Source: Favolaschia claudopus
Lineage: Eukaryota > Basidiomycota > Agaricomycetes > Agaricales > Mycenaceae
DNA length: 64,000 bases
Direction of reading: 5' to 3'
Assembly: GCA_037176885.1 (NCBI GenBank)
Contig: JAWWNJ010000025.1
Coordinates: 682,001-746,000 of the forward strand
The position numbers and the translations under genes were made by a program. Below are positions 12,008-24,584 of the stretch, in pieces. How positions within the stretch are numbered: position 1 is the stretch's first letter; the number at the start of each line of letters is the position of its first letter. The notes below the pieces were generated by a model that ran no database searches, was not told where the DNA came from, and saw only the letters and a list, made by a program, of their open reading frames with translations.

Positions 12008-12370
12008 TGTAAGGGCAACCCCGAGGCCCGAGGTAACTCAAGAGTCCTGACGAGGGAGAATCCAAAGATAAATAGAAGTACGCTACGACAGTACAGGCAC
12101 TAACCTGACGAGGGAGAATCCAAAGAGAAGACAGGAATGGATTCTCCCACGTCAGGGGTCTAGCTATATAGTCCCTACAACTATCACATGCCTCGGGAAC
12201 GGTTGGCCCGACAGTAATCACGAGCTTGGTCGCAGGCGCGGTCCCAGTCGGAGGTCCGGGGCGGAGGAGTGGAGGCCGGGGGTCCGGAAGCCGGAGGAAC
12301 GGAGCCGGGGGCCGGAGAAACGGAGTCCGGGGCCGGAGCCGGAGGGAGTGAAGCGGGGGTTCCCCTGACA
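12008..12370 (-). repeat. 5' LTR of the chromovirus (363 bp)
   Basis: Matches the left LTR base for base except for one extra C in the run near 12020. The element is transcribed leftward from this copy. A right-hand target copy TCCTC follows at 12371-12375. The Pol C-terminal codons are duplicated here as an untranslated remnant. Confidence 0.95.
12165..12170 (-). promoter_or_regulatory. TATA box of the retrotransposon promoter
   Basis: TATATA lies 32 bases upstream (element direction) of the ATTCCTGTC at 12138 that pairs with the primer site. This is the spacing expected if transcription starts exactly at that sequence, so the RNA 5' end could serve as its own primer. Confidence 0.6.
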
Positions 12371-12375
12371 TCCTC
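12371..12375. repeat. Target-site duplication TCCTC (right copy)
   Basis: Exact repeat of the five bases at 6348-6352, directly after the terminal CA of the right LTR. Confidence 0.9.
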
Positions 12376-14596
12376 TATAATTGCTTCAAATCTTCAAAGT
12401 CCCAATAATCAAGTCATTTTACCTTGTCCAGCCCTACAACTATGCTATAACCAGTGATTCCTGCGGTGTATATTCTGGGTATGTTGATATCTCCACTCTT
12501 GTCAACCTGGCATCGTTTCAAAGCTGCTTCCGACTCTATCTGCGTCACAACATTATACATAGTAGGTGGGGGTTTCCATTCTCACTCTCTGTGGATGCTA
12601 ACTTAATGACTTGGGAATTCATAATTCCTTCACAGTCTGGACATAATATGAGGAGTCCCCCAAAACAATAGTGCGCTTCCGCTTGTACATCAAGGAGTGT
12701 CTGCCATTGGGTGATTTCCTCAGCATATATCCTATTTTTGAGCCCTGTGAGCACTGAGCAACTTTGGCGGCTTCAACGAGCGCTGACTGGCGCGAAGGCG
12801 GCTTCACAATGATGCTTTGAATGATTTTGACATGCGGAATTTTGTGTCGATGTTTCCGGAGCTCAGTTATTCATCCTTTTTAATTTTGCCTTGGTTGAAA
12901 ACCTCTGGATGAAAATATGGAATAAGACAAGCGGAGTATACCTCCTTAGAACAACTGGCATGGGGCTGATGCAGTGGGTGTGGCCTACACAAGCCCCTGC
13001 AATTATTCTGTCGCCGCCGTCAGTGGCCGGAGCGCGGGGACCGGCGGACCGGCAATTCAAACTCCGCCGGTATCTGGATACCGGTATTTACCACCGCCAT
13101 CAGTATCGAGCCCTGAGTCGAGTCTTACCGCCATAGGCGGATCTATCATCAGTTCACTTCTCTGGCAATGTCCCTTGACGAGCTCTCTGCCTCATGCTCA
13201 GCACCTGCGAAGCACCCCATTCGACTGTCGTTGTCACCAGTCAGAAGCAGTCACCGCAGCACCCTTGTCAATAGGTCCCTCCCTAATTCTGTTATCGAAA
13301 GCAGCCAACTTTTCGATCAAAGCCTCTCATCTCGTATGTATTGTCTAATCTTGGTCCTAGGACCTGAGCGCTTTCTTGGGCAGGAACGACCGCGAGCTCC
13401 CAGCGCTGTACGTATCCTGATACATGAAAAGGTTCCATGGCGTTCAATGATATGAAACGATCATTGTTTACCGCGTCCCGCGGGCGCAAAGGGCTCAGCG
13501 TGATATACGTGCGCCGCGCAGCATCAAGGGCGGGTGCACTAGTGACGAGAGCCCAATAGAGAACGGATGCGTAGAAACGGAGAGAAACGGCCCCCCAAGT
13601 AACATTGTTGCGTGGACTCGCGGGTGCTTGGAGACCAGTGGCTTGGAAGCTCCGGTTCCCGCGGTTAGCGGTCGACTGGACTCGGACATGGGTCTCTCCA
13701 AAACTTGAGCTGAACTGCAACATACAAAGCAACGGCCGCCGCCGGAGATATTCGAATTTCTTCTATTCACCAAGCCCAGGTTTGTCCGTCGCTCTGCGCG
13801 GAGATCTCTTGCCCGACGATAAAATCATTGATGTTCGAAGATGTACGCGTACGATCTCTGAGACCTCTCATGCGGTTTGACGTCACTATTCAACACAAAA
13901 ATCCCGGATGAAGGAATTCTACTGGCCATCTGCAAGTTCCTAACGGCAACGGCTGGTAACGGTGCCTTGCGGTGACGTCTCATTCCAGAAAATATAGTAA
14001 AGGACCAGTGGGCGGATCCAAAGGCTCCGAGTTGAAAGGTTTGTATATCATTGATATTAGAAGTTTCCTGGGTACGATTCAGGTTCTATCACTCCTCATC
14101 TGATATTGCCATTCAACACACTTTCAATTTGGTCCTCCTTGCAAAATGAGAGAGATACTTTGGAGATACTTGCACTAGCTTTTCCGGTGCTTCCAGGCCC
14201 AAGAAGGAACTCGTGGATGCGTTCTCACATCTACACCGCCCGGTACCTTGCGGTACCGTCTCATCCTGAAAAATCCAGGAAAAGACCCGAAAACACGCGC
14301 ACGGAGACTCGACGCCTTCTTGATTGAAAGTCGAGAGTCCTGTTCACACAATTTTCAGATCTGTCGTGTCAGTGTTCAGGATGTTACTGGTCGCAGCACA
14401 TCTCTGGGCCAGGCCCGGCTTCCTGTATTCGATTCTCATTTGGATCCCAAAGTTTAAACATCTTATACCGTGACCAGGTTGAATCTGTCCTCGATGAAAA
14501 TACAAGGATAAAAGTCTGACGCTTTCTTGAAACAGAACTCAAATCGCCTCCCAAACTTTGCCTCCACCTTCTTCAGCCAGTTTACATCTGTAAAAT
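12376..14596. other. Gene-free interval upstream of the MIF-like gene
   Basis: No coding sequence was recognised over about 2.2 kb. Two loosely similar segments (about 13961-14000 and 14238-14276), both containing CCTTGCGGT followed by a CGTCTCAT-like stretch, may be an old duplication of promoter DNA. The A/T-rich GGATAAAAG near 14507-14515, about 85 bases before the next start, could be its TATA element. Confidence 0.35.
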
Positions 14597-15217
14597 ATGC
14601 CTATCGTGGAGCTTACTACCAACGTTCAAGTACGTTGCCATTGAACGCGATAACAAGGCAATTTCGTCGATTTTAACTGTTGAGTTTCGTTAGGTGCCGG
14701 ACCCGAAGGCGTTTTCTTTAGATTTGAACAAGGTTAGAGGACCACTGCACTACATTACCGACATGGACAATAATGAGGCAGGCTGCCGCTGCTGCCTTGG
14801 GAATGGACGGCTATGTCACAGTCAGCTATAACTACAACGAAACTTTGACTTTCGCTGGCACCCATGATCCTGCTTTCATTTTGCGTGTGGTACGGCGAGA
14901 TCATATCTTCATGCCGGTTCCCCTAAATACCATACAGACTACTCTTGGCAACGGTACCGACAAGAACGAGTTGTTCAGCAAAGCTCTATCTGGCTTTTTG
15001 GAAGAGAGCTTGAAGGCGCCCTCGGATCGTGGGTACATGTCTGTATAATTTCTCTGGTCCTGGTGTTATTTCCGACCTCATCGCCTCCCAGCATTTTCAA
15101 CGATCCTGGTCATATCAATTTGGGGTACGAGAAATTGTTGATTTCGCATTGCGTTGAGCAGCACGTTGATCGACCCTTAGTCACAAGGGAACGACGTTCG
15201 CTACCCTGTTCAAGTGA
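14597..15217 (+). CDS. MIF: MIF / tautomerase-family protein
   Basis: Six exons can be placed: 14597-14629, 14694-14732, 14782-14889, 14938-15038, 15092-15124 and 15181-15217. They sum to 351 bases and encode 116 residues, the normal size of macrophage migration inhibitory factor. The product opens MPIVELTTNVQ (Pro2 is the catalytic base of the fold after Met removal). It continues VPDPKAFSLDLNK, then YVTVSYNYNETLTFAGT with DPAFILRV, then a helix (NELFSKALSGFLEESL), and closes GYIIFNDPGHINLGHKGTTFATLFK. All these match the MIF/D-dopachrome tautomerase family, which forms ring-like trimers with keto-enol tautomerase activity. Its role in fungi is unclear. The fourth intron uses a weak GTCTGT donor, so that border is the least certain. 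Confidence 0.88.
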
Positions 15218-15337
15218 TCTCGTCGGTATTAGTATTTCAGTCACCCTCGATGTCTCAAAGCGTTTCTCTTGTACACTATCTTGTCTATACAAAGCGATAT
15301 ATCTATTCACTGAATTCGTAAGAAAATCGTAGTCAGT

Positions 15338-17427
<2,090 letters not shown>

Positions 17428-18812
17428 GGTTTGCAGCGCGGGGCGAAGACGTCGTAGAGCGCATAAAATAAACCCTTGTGTGCCTTTAAATTTCTAGCCA
17501 CTATCAGCCGTCGTTAATCATCAAGTGGTTGGCAATCGCCCACAGCTGAGTTGTTAGCTCTTTCGGAATCAGAATGTCCGCTTGTCAACTTCACACCATA
17601 TGCATGAGCGTGGCGCCGGAGGCCATGTACAGCCAAGAGATCGGGCACAACCAACCAACGAGGGCTGTCGGAATCGGCGTAAATGATAGTCCCTCTCCAG
17701 AACGCATTTGATGAGCGCATGCGGTGACTCCCAAAAACACCTCCCGAACTGCGGTCGCAATGCCGGAGATTCGGAAGATGTACGGTGATCTACGCTGATC
17801 AGCGGAACATATTCATTGGTTTCGAAGCAAGGCCTTGAGAAGATTCTTCTACAAGTATGCCTTGTCGAGCGGAACGAGCTCGTTCCTGGCAATATCAGAT
17901 GCACATTCAGTTGATGATCAACGCCGGTGGCCAGCCGCTTTTCTAAAACTTTATTCTTTGAAAATAAACGCTGGCGGGTTTTCGTTGAACTTTCCAGCCA
18001 ACATCAAGAACAGTCTAAGTGACAGACTTGTCGAAATTGTAACAGAGTGACACGGGAATAAAATGGCTTACCATTTCGGAAACTGCCTGATACAACAGAC
18101 AGTGGAAGATGCCTTGTCTTTCAACAGCGCAGCATAGGAGCTGATGTGATTGCTGGACGTCGCCTTCGCGAGTGGCCGTTGAGGTTGTGAAGGAAGCCTA
18201 AGCCAACTTGGATGGTGTCTTGAAATAATGTTGTGTACTTATAGTTGACTTCCGAACTGTCCGTTCCATTTTCTCTACCGCAGGAAGCTATGTTGCGACT
18301 GAGCTGATGTGGGGAAGTTTTAGAAAAGGACTTGTCACGGTCGCATAGCGTGCGAGACCCTCCGCTATGATGATGTTGATTGGTGGAAGTTCAGTGGGAA
18401 ACGAAAGACGCAGAGAAGAGACAAGTGATTGAAAGTGCACATGCCAGGGAAGGTGTATCATATGGAGATTTAAAGCATGGCTTGCGAGAGAGGAGCAGCA
18501 AGACGCATTCATTGCGGCCAAAGACAACAGTAGCTCGAAAGCCTGAGGGGTAATCTTCAAGTTGGTTTCGACTCACGCATAGCCGTTGTGAGCGTATAAA
18601 AAATAAAAAGTAATGCTGCGCTAAATTCCTGGAAGCTTGAATGCAGAGAAGGGCAGCAGATAATGGCTTGAAAATGGTTGAGATGAAGGAGCGGAGGTTG
18701 CCGAGCACTTCCAAGGTTAGGGTTGGCTTCATGAGATCCGCTCGCTGCGGCCAACTGCGCCTCAGTTCTCCACCTCTAGTGCCCACGACAGACGCTCCCT
18801 GAATCATACACC
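17428..18812. other. Intergenic region, no gene recognised
   Basis: Serves as upstream DNA for the sulfhydrylase gene (minus) and the Cys-rich gene (plus). The open frames present are short, lack recognisable motifs and overlap each other on both strands. Confidence 0.4.
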
Positions 18813-19148
18813 ATGTCAGATAGCGTCTGCTCCATTGCATGCGTAGCGTGTCTGGACATCTGGGCCGGATTTTGCATCGACTTTACATCTCTCCGTGCGT
18901 CGCTTCAATTCCTCTCAACTTCGCGTCATCGAATCCTCGATGTATGGGCAGGTCATGCATTCACGGAAAACCTTTGCAGCTGTTCTTGCTGTCGCCGTTG
19001 TTGTCCTCGTTCTGACGACGAGGAAGACTTAGACCATGAAACGGGGGAACGAGAACCGTTGATTAGCGGCGGGCCAAAACCAAAACCAAAATTACGACTG
19101 CATACAGCAGAAATGCCGTCTCAACCTCCCATGGAGGCTCAACGATGA
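18813..19148 (+). CDS. Small cysteine-rich hypothetical protein
   Basis: Begins MSDSVCSIACVACLDIWAGFCIDF and ends in a hydrophilic tail (REPLISGGPKPKPKLRL). A likely 57-base intron (18895-18951, GTGCGT...GGGCAG) is a multiple of three and has no stop, so the frame stays open with or without splicing: 92 residues spliced, 111 unspliced. The second exon has a dense Cys cluster, CSCSCCRRCCPRSDDEED. Short proteins with a Cys-rich head, an acidic middle and a Pro/Lys tail are common in Agaricomycetes, but I know no function. The cysteines could be acylated or bind metal. No cleavable signal peptide is convincing. It converges on NOP53. Confidence 0.55.
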   Translation: MSDSVCSIACVACLDIWAGFCIDFTSLRASLQFLSTSRHRILDVWAGHAFTENLCSCSCCRRCCPRSDDEEDLDHETGEREPLISGGPKPKPKLRLHTAEMPSQPPMEAQR

Positions 19149-19368
19149 TGAGCGCCCGCATCGCCAGTAGAGACACGGGATACAGAAAGAGCGAATACAA
19201 CGCGCTGGGTAGCGAGCGTACAACCGGCCCAGTATTTATTGTACGATAGGTTTGTACCACCACCACCATGTATGTATTCGTGCTGCCTGAAGGGCAAGAA
19301 CACAATCCGATTCTGCGCATTTTGCCTGCGCTTCACCTTTCCGAAAGAGCAGACACCTCGAGAGCACC

Positions 19369-21004
19369 TTACTGAAACCTCTTCCAAGCGTGTTTTTCGT
19401 ATTCGATGATACGATGTTTCCTCCTCTTCGGTCTGTTGACGTGGAATAAGGTTGGTGAAATAAGGGAAGTAAGAGAAAAGAAACATACAAAACAGGAACC
19501 CGAGGTTCAATGAGCGCTCGGTGTTGTAGACTCGTGAAACGGTCTCGGAATAAGTTCCCTTCGGGCTAAACGCGATGTCAACGCCATCAAGGAAAGGATA
19601 TACGGATGAGACTATACCTTCAAAGCCCTGAGACTCTCACTCAGATCTTCGCCCAGCTGCACGTCCACTTCCTCTTCGGGAACCTTATGCTTCCCTAGCC
19701 GCTGCCCAGCCAATCCGTGCTTTAACTTCGCCTCCAACGCAGCACGCCGAGCAGCATGCGCCTGTTCCCGGGTGACCAGCATTTTGTTAGCGGCGCGCCG
19801 AAGGAGCTTGACGCTGCCGATGACAGCGAGCTGGTTCTTCCTGCGAGCCTTCTCCGCCAAAGCGTGTTTCTGCATAGACGTTGAGCGGTTGCGAAGAAAC
19901 AGTGGTGAGTACGCACTTGCGCCAAAAGCTTAGCCGCTTTGTTTCGCTGCGCCTTGGTCTTGCGTTCCGGCATTTTCTTCGGTATTGCCTCCGCGGCGTC
20001 TCCATCCTCCTCTTCTATCGGCACAGACTCGTCCATCTTCATGCCGGCTGGGACGCCAGGTGTCTCGTCTTCGGCATACACAGTTGCTTGTTCCATTTTT
20101 GCCTTTGTCTCTGCGAGTTTGGCGGCCTTCTCGACGCGCTTCTCTTCCTGCTGATGCGCTTTTAACAGAAGTTCCTGGTGAGCTTCGGCAGGGGGGTTGT
20201 AGGATGTGCCTTGATGAGGCTCGAGAATTGCAGGAACTTGGATTTGGTCGCGCGGATGGCTGTGGACGGGGGCCTGCAAGCAGACGTGGATTAAGAGATC
20301 GTCTACCGGAAAACATACAGTAAACGTACCTTGATTTTCTTTGGTTGCACCGTCTCCAATCCGTCTTTGACCTCTTCTACCTCCGCCGCCGGCGCCCACG
20401 CATCGTAACCGCCGCTGTGTTTGACCGCCTCACTCAACTCCATAGTAGCACTCCCTGCACCCAACGCGGTAGGATCCACAACAGAATTGAAGGGACCCTT
20501 TCGCGGTCGTTTACTTATTCTCAAAAGCCGGTTCTTGTCTTCGGAGCTCAGCGGAGACTTTCGTTTCCGCGAAACGACGGCGGGGACCGCAGAACGTTGG
20601 GACAGTATTTTTGTCGATGTCAATTCAGTTGTTTTGAATTTTGGGAGGGCCTTTCGAACTGATTCGTTGGTCAAAACGAGTACTCAAGAACTGAAACGGA
20701 ATGCAGCGCACTTTTATCATCGCCCTTCACATCAATCACGAAGAGGGCGTCGTCTTTCTGCTTATGCAGATACGTGCTGTTGAATATTCAGTCGAGTCAA
20801 CAGAAGCCAAGGCAAGAATCCATACCCAGTAGCTCTCTCCTCCGCTCGCAGCTCCTCGATTCCCTCCTCTACTTCTTGTATGTCGACATTTTTCCTCCAG
20901 GCTTTTTTGCCTTTTCGACTGGATTGATTGTGCTGGGATGGGGCGCCGAGAGTGGAGCGGGCTGATTTTTTGGTGGTTTTCTCGTCTGGCTTGGTGGAGG
21001 GCAT
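19369..21004 (-). CDS. NOP53: Ribosome biogenesis protein Nop53
   Basis: Starts at ATG 21004 (MPSTKPDEKTTKKSARSTL) and reads KGKKAWRKNVDIQEVEEGIEEL, the conserved Nop53/GLTSCR2 N-terminus. Later exons carry EDKNRLLRISKRPRKGPFNSV, MELSEAVKHSGGYDAW, a Lys/Glu-rich coiled-coil stretch, and RRKNQLAVIGSVKLLRRAANKM. The frame seems to stop at 19612, but that is a retained donor (AAG|GTATAG). Splicing adds PEGNLFRDRFTSLQHRALIEP and then, after one more intron, KHRIIEYEKHAWKRFQ, the family's invariant C-terminus, ending at 19369. Nop53 acts in the nucleolus, recruiting the exosome helicase Mtr4 to trim 7S pre-rRNA in 60S precursors. The basic composition agrees with that role. Confidence 0.9.
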
Positions 21005-21385
21005 GGCAGAGGGCAAGCGAGGCAAGAGGAAAGGATGTTTGGTCAAGAGCGGATGATGCTTTTTTTTCGGAAATGCCTCTGGAAACGGCCTGATTTAAAA
21101 CGGAAAAATCGGTCTGATGCGAGAATCCTGACAATTCAGCAAGATTCGGGGCAAGGCTAGGCGTTCGACTCGTATGCGTGTGTGTGTATATCGTGGGTGG
21201 ACGATTCGGCGAAAGAAACGGCGGGAAGAGTCGGGTCGTGGCGGAGAGCAGGCACGGGAGGTGACGAGTCACGCTCGCGTCACGTCTTCCGCAATTTTCT
21301 TATTTTGAATTTTGCGTACATATGTACAAATCATACATTCATTCACATCGTCAAGAATAATAAACCTGAGTGTCTTGGTACCGCG
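21005..21385. other. Short intergenic region between NOP53 and K1
   Basis: Upstream region of NOP53 and downstream region of K1 (both minus). Nothing specific is seen apart from a T-run at 21060-21067 and a GT-rich stretch at 21176-21189. Confidence 0.35.
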
Positions 21386-24300
21386 TCACTCCTCTCGCGA
21401 ATTTAGGTTCAAGGCTGCTGCGAACTGCACCAGTTCCGAGCACTCTTCTTCGCCGGGGCAACTATGTCCCTCCTCAGCGATGTCGAAGTCAATGATTTTG
21501 ACTTCTCCGCTGGGATTTTGGATGACATTGCGAGGCCTGAGGTCATTGTGGAGAATGCCAGCATGGTGGATGGCTGCGGCGTTAGTGAACAGTGTCTGAC
21601 GTCTGGCAATGATTTTTTTGGTCAGCTCAAGTCGCAATGAGTTTGACAGTCATGAACTCACTGCTGCTTTGACAGATTCCCAAACTTCTCAATTCTCTTC
21701 CCACCGTCTCCCAAAACCAGAACTACGATTCCAAGGACATCGTTCTCGAATGTGCCATAGTAGCAAGGGGTGATTTCATTCGAGTTGGTTCTTGCCAGTT
21801 CTTCGTAAATCGAGCCTTCGTGACGAAGTAGTGTTGCCAAATCTTCGCCGTCCTTTCCCTCTCCTGCACTTTCGTCGTAGGTGGCCATCTTCACTACGAC
21901 CGGAATCACCGAATCATCATCAGTGCCGTCCTCCAGGATCAGGCGTCCAGACCAGACTGTCGGAGTCCCTGTCCGTTCACGAATACAATCCTCGAGGATC
22001 ACGCCTGCGTTTCGAATTGTAGAAGAGGATGCATCAAGAGGATCCACTTGAATCTCAGCAGTCGCAGTTTTCTCGGGAAAGGGGGCAGCAGTCCACTTTC
22101 CGTGGAAGGGAGACGGAGAAGTGTCTCTCGGGCGGGCTGGGAAGTTCATATTCATTGACGGGCTGGGAGAGTCGTCGCGGATTGGGAAGCTAACACTTCT
22201 TAACGGGGTTGGAGAGTCCTGTGTGTGAGTCGAGCGGGCTGGTGAGCTGGTTAACGGGCTTGGCGGAGCCGAGGAAGAGGCCGCTGTTGGTCCGCTACTG
22301 AGCGACGGTACTGAGGAGGCTGATCCAATGCTTTCTCTGGAGGCATTGCTACGACTACTGGAGGAGTCAACCGAAATCTTACGCTGATCCAATCGCTGAA
22401 CGTTGGGACTGCCGTCCACATCGACGATATCCTGGAGGGAGTCGGCGGTAGCGGTCGAGTACACCACTCGTTGCAGATGATCAAAGCTGTCTGAATACAA
22501 CAGATATTGCAGCGCATCGAAACCGAGATGTATGTCCTATCATGTCCAATAAGTCAGTAACAGCGAACGTATCAAAACACAACCTTTTCTGAAACATACG
22601 CTCAACTTTATATCGTCGTTTCCCCCCCGGCCTGAACGAGTGCCTCCTGCGGATCTACCTTGACCCTGTCGCGTGGCGCGACTGTCTTGCCCTCCGCGCG
22701 GTCTACTGCTTGAGCCTCCTTGACCACCACGGCTGCCACCCCCACCCCCGCCTCCTTGACCACCGCCTGCTCCTCGACCTCCTCGACCGTTCCCACTTCC
22801 TCGACCTCCTCGACCTCCTCGGCCACCTCGACCCCCTCGGCCACCACCAGTGCCGTCATTCGGAGCGTTCTCTTCTTCATTGCTACTTTCCTCGCTGCTG
22901 CTGCTCTGCGCAGCATGTGCCGCGTTGTCGCTGCCATTGTGGATCTCGTTCCCCTTGCCGTTATCGTCATCCGCGTAGGAGACAATGGTGCCATCGTCGT
23001 TGCGCTCGTGCTCCAATTTGCGCCGTTTCCTCTCTGCTTCTTGCTGTTCCTGAGTCTCTCCCCGATACCGGTCATGCCATGGTGGTATATTCGACTCGGC
23101 TTCTAGAGCCAGCCGTTCAACCGCATCTTCATATGCAACAACCGTCAATGCGGCTAATCGTAGGAGGGGCTCGTCCTCGTAAGTGAATGGTTCAGAAATC
23201 GTCAGAGTCTGTGTTTCTCTGTGGCGTTTAAAAACCAAGCCGTCGTTGAAGCTAGTGAAATGGAGCCACGTCAAGTTGTGGCGCAACATCTGGGAATAGG
23301 CCTGTCGGTGATGAGTTTTGCGTAGAGCACTTTGGTCTAGATTCTGAAGTACCTGGATAACCATATATGACCCAATGCGCATCCATTTTAGCACCCTCTT
23401 CGCAACCACCTTGTCCAGTCCTAACTCGAGGACAGCGCGATCTAGAGCATCGGACAGAAGCTCTGTTAACTTGGTCGACTTATCGGTGCGAGAATCAGAC
23501 TCAGATTCGGTGTCACTGGCGATTTCGTTGTGGAGTCGTTTCCGTTTTGCTTTCCTTTTTTGCTTTCCCTTCCCGCTTTTCTGTTTTCTAGTCCTGCTCC
23601 CTTGCCCCTCCTGTTTGACTGGCTTGCTTTGGCCGACTGTGATGTCCTCCATGGTGTCGTCTTCAGACTCTGCCGAGCCATTTTCGTACACCAACGTAAC
23701 AAGGCGCTTGATTGCTTCCTTAAGCTTCTCCATATCGGTGTCGCCGAGGTCATTGATTAGAGACTGCCCGTCTAGAGGCAGCGCGAAGGGAGGGGTTTTT
23801 GTCGCATTATACTTTTTTTGATCTTTGTGCGATTTTTTGAAGGTGGAACAAGTTTCGCACCCCCTCTTCGGCCAGAAAGAACGAAGATAGCCCTTCTTGA
23901 CACAATACGTGACCAGGTAGATACCGAGAACTGCTGCGGGCCCCCCTACAGAGAGATTTTTATACTCCTCTGCATAAAGCGCGTCGAATTCGTGCCTTTT
24001 GAGGCCATGTTCTTCGATAGTCGACCATAGAACCCCCCAGTGCTCTGGACCCTGACCGCCCGGCTCGGGTGCGCATCCTATGAGTTGGTCGGCTATGGTA
24101 TTCCCGGATTCAAATGACGAGGTGGACGTGAAAATTGGATGGAACTCATTGGAACAGTCGAAGTCGAAACAAGTGCTTGTCGCAAACGCGGACGAAACCA
24201 TGTGGAGCTTTTCGTAAAGGCTTTTAACAGTATCGTCACCACGAACAAATTTGTCTGAGGAAATAAGGCCCTTTATCCTCATCGTGGTGAGTGGGGAGAC

Positions 24301-24504
24301 TACCCGAACATCCAAGGACCCGTCAATAATCGACGCCCTTGTTTTGAGCTTATCAACAAAGTTTTCCTTGAGCTTCGGACCCAAGATTGGATCGAGTTCC
24401 ATGTTCTTGAGTCGGAGCCAGGGTGCAACATGGCGGTCGTATCTTGCTGGTGGTCGAGTGCTGTCACTGGTTACGGTGCGTGGCCCGCGCCCGAGGGGGC
24501 GCAT
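21386..24504 (-). CDS. K1: large protein with atypical kinase-like C-terminus, 5' end truncated
   Basis: Four exons (24504-23353, 23301-22600, 22536-21662, 21602-21386) give 981 residues. The coding frame extends to 24588, but only a GTG is there, so ATG 24504 is used. Layout: N-terminal domain with a Cys-His patch, YCVKKGYLRSFWP then GCETCSTFKKSH; basic/acidic linker; Arg-Gly-Gly-rich tract (22640-22860) like RNA-binding RGG boxes; Ser/Pro-rich segment; kinase-like end. The last has VVVKMA (lysine), RHEGSIYEEL (helix-C Glu), HNDLRPRNV (catalytic loop, Asp and Asn kept) and IIDFD in place of DFG, as in atypical aminoglycoside-kinase-like folds. It is only ~150 residues, short for a kinase, with no visible C-lobe helices after DFD. 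The paralog K2 (56311-60165) shares every intron position and phase. Family and function unknown to me. Confidence 0.75.
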
Positions 24505-24584
24505 TTGGGGGGAGAGGAAGGCAACAATTTCCTGGACCTTCGCGTCTGCGGCATCGTCCCCAGCGGTATGTGTTGAGGCAACCT

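Larger units (their letters stand above)
6353..12370 (-). mobile_element. Complete Ty3/Gypsy chromovirus LTR retrotransposon
   Basis: A 6,018-bp element on the minus strand, bounded by 362/363-bp LTRs (TG...CA) and a 5-bp target duplication TCCTC. Order in element direction: 5' LTR (12370-12008), 13-base primer site, leader, gag, pol (protease, reverse transcriptase, RNase H, integrase, chromodomain), purine tract, 3' LTR (6714-6353). The integrase lies after RNase H and a chromodomain closes Pol, which defines chromoviruses. The LTRs differ by one C in a C-run, and gag and pol are free of stops, so the insertion is recent and possibly active. The primer site matches the element's own LTR rather than an obvious tRNA, pointing to Tf1/sushi-type self-priming. 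It is GC-rich compared with its flanks and sits in a gene-poor interval. Confidence 0.95.

Noticed and set aside
11988..12371. Open frame in the right LTR resembling the Pol C-terminus
   Set aside because: It is the LTR-borne duplicate of the Pol tail, not an independent gene.
13961..14276. Two similar segments with CCTTGCGGT upstream of the MIF-like gene
   Set aside because: Similarity is short and interrupted; not enough to claim a repeat family or operator.
22710..23186. Plus-strand frames over the K1 Gly/Arg-rich tract
   Set aside because: Antisense shadows of the RGG repeats with no start context or family match.
23530..23760. Phe/Ser-rich hydrophobic plus-strand frame resembling membrane segments
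   Set aside because: Antisense of the Lys/Glu-rich linker of K1; such apparent helices are typical of lysine-rich antisense.
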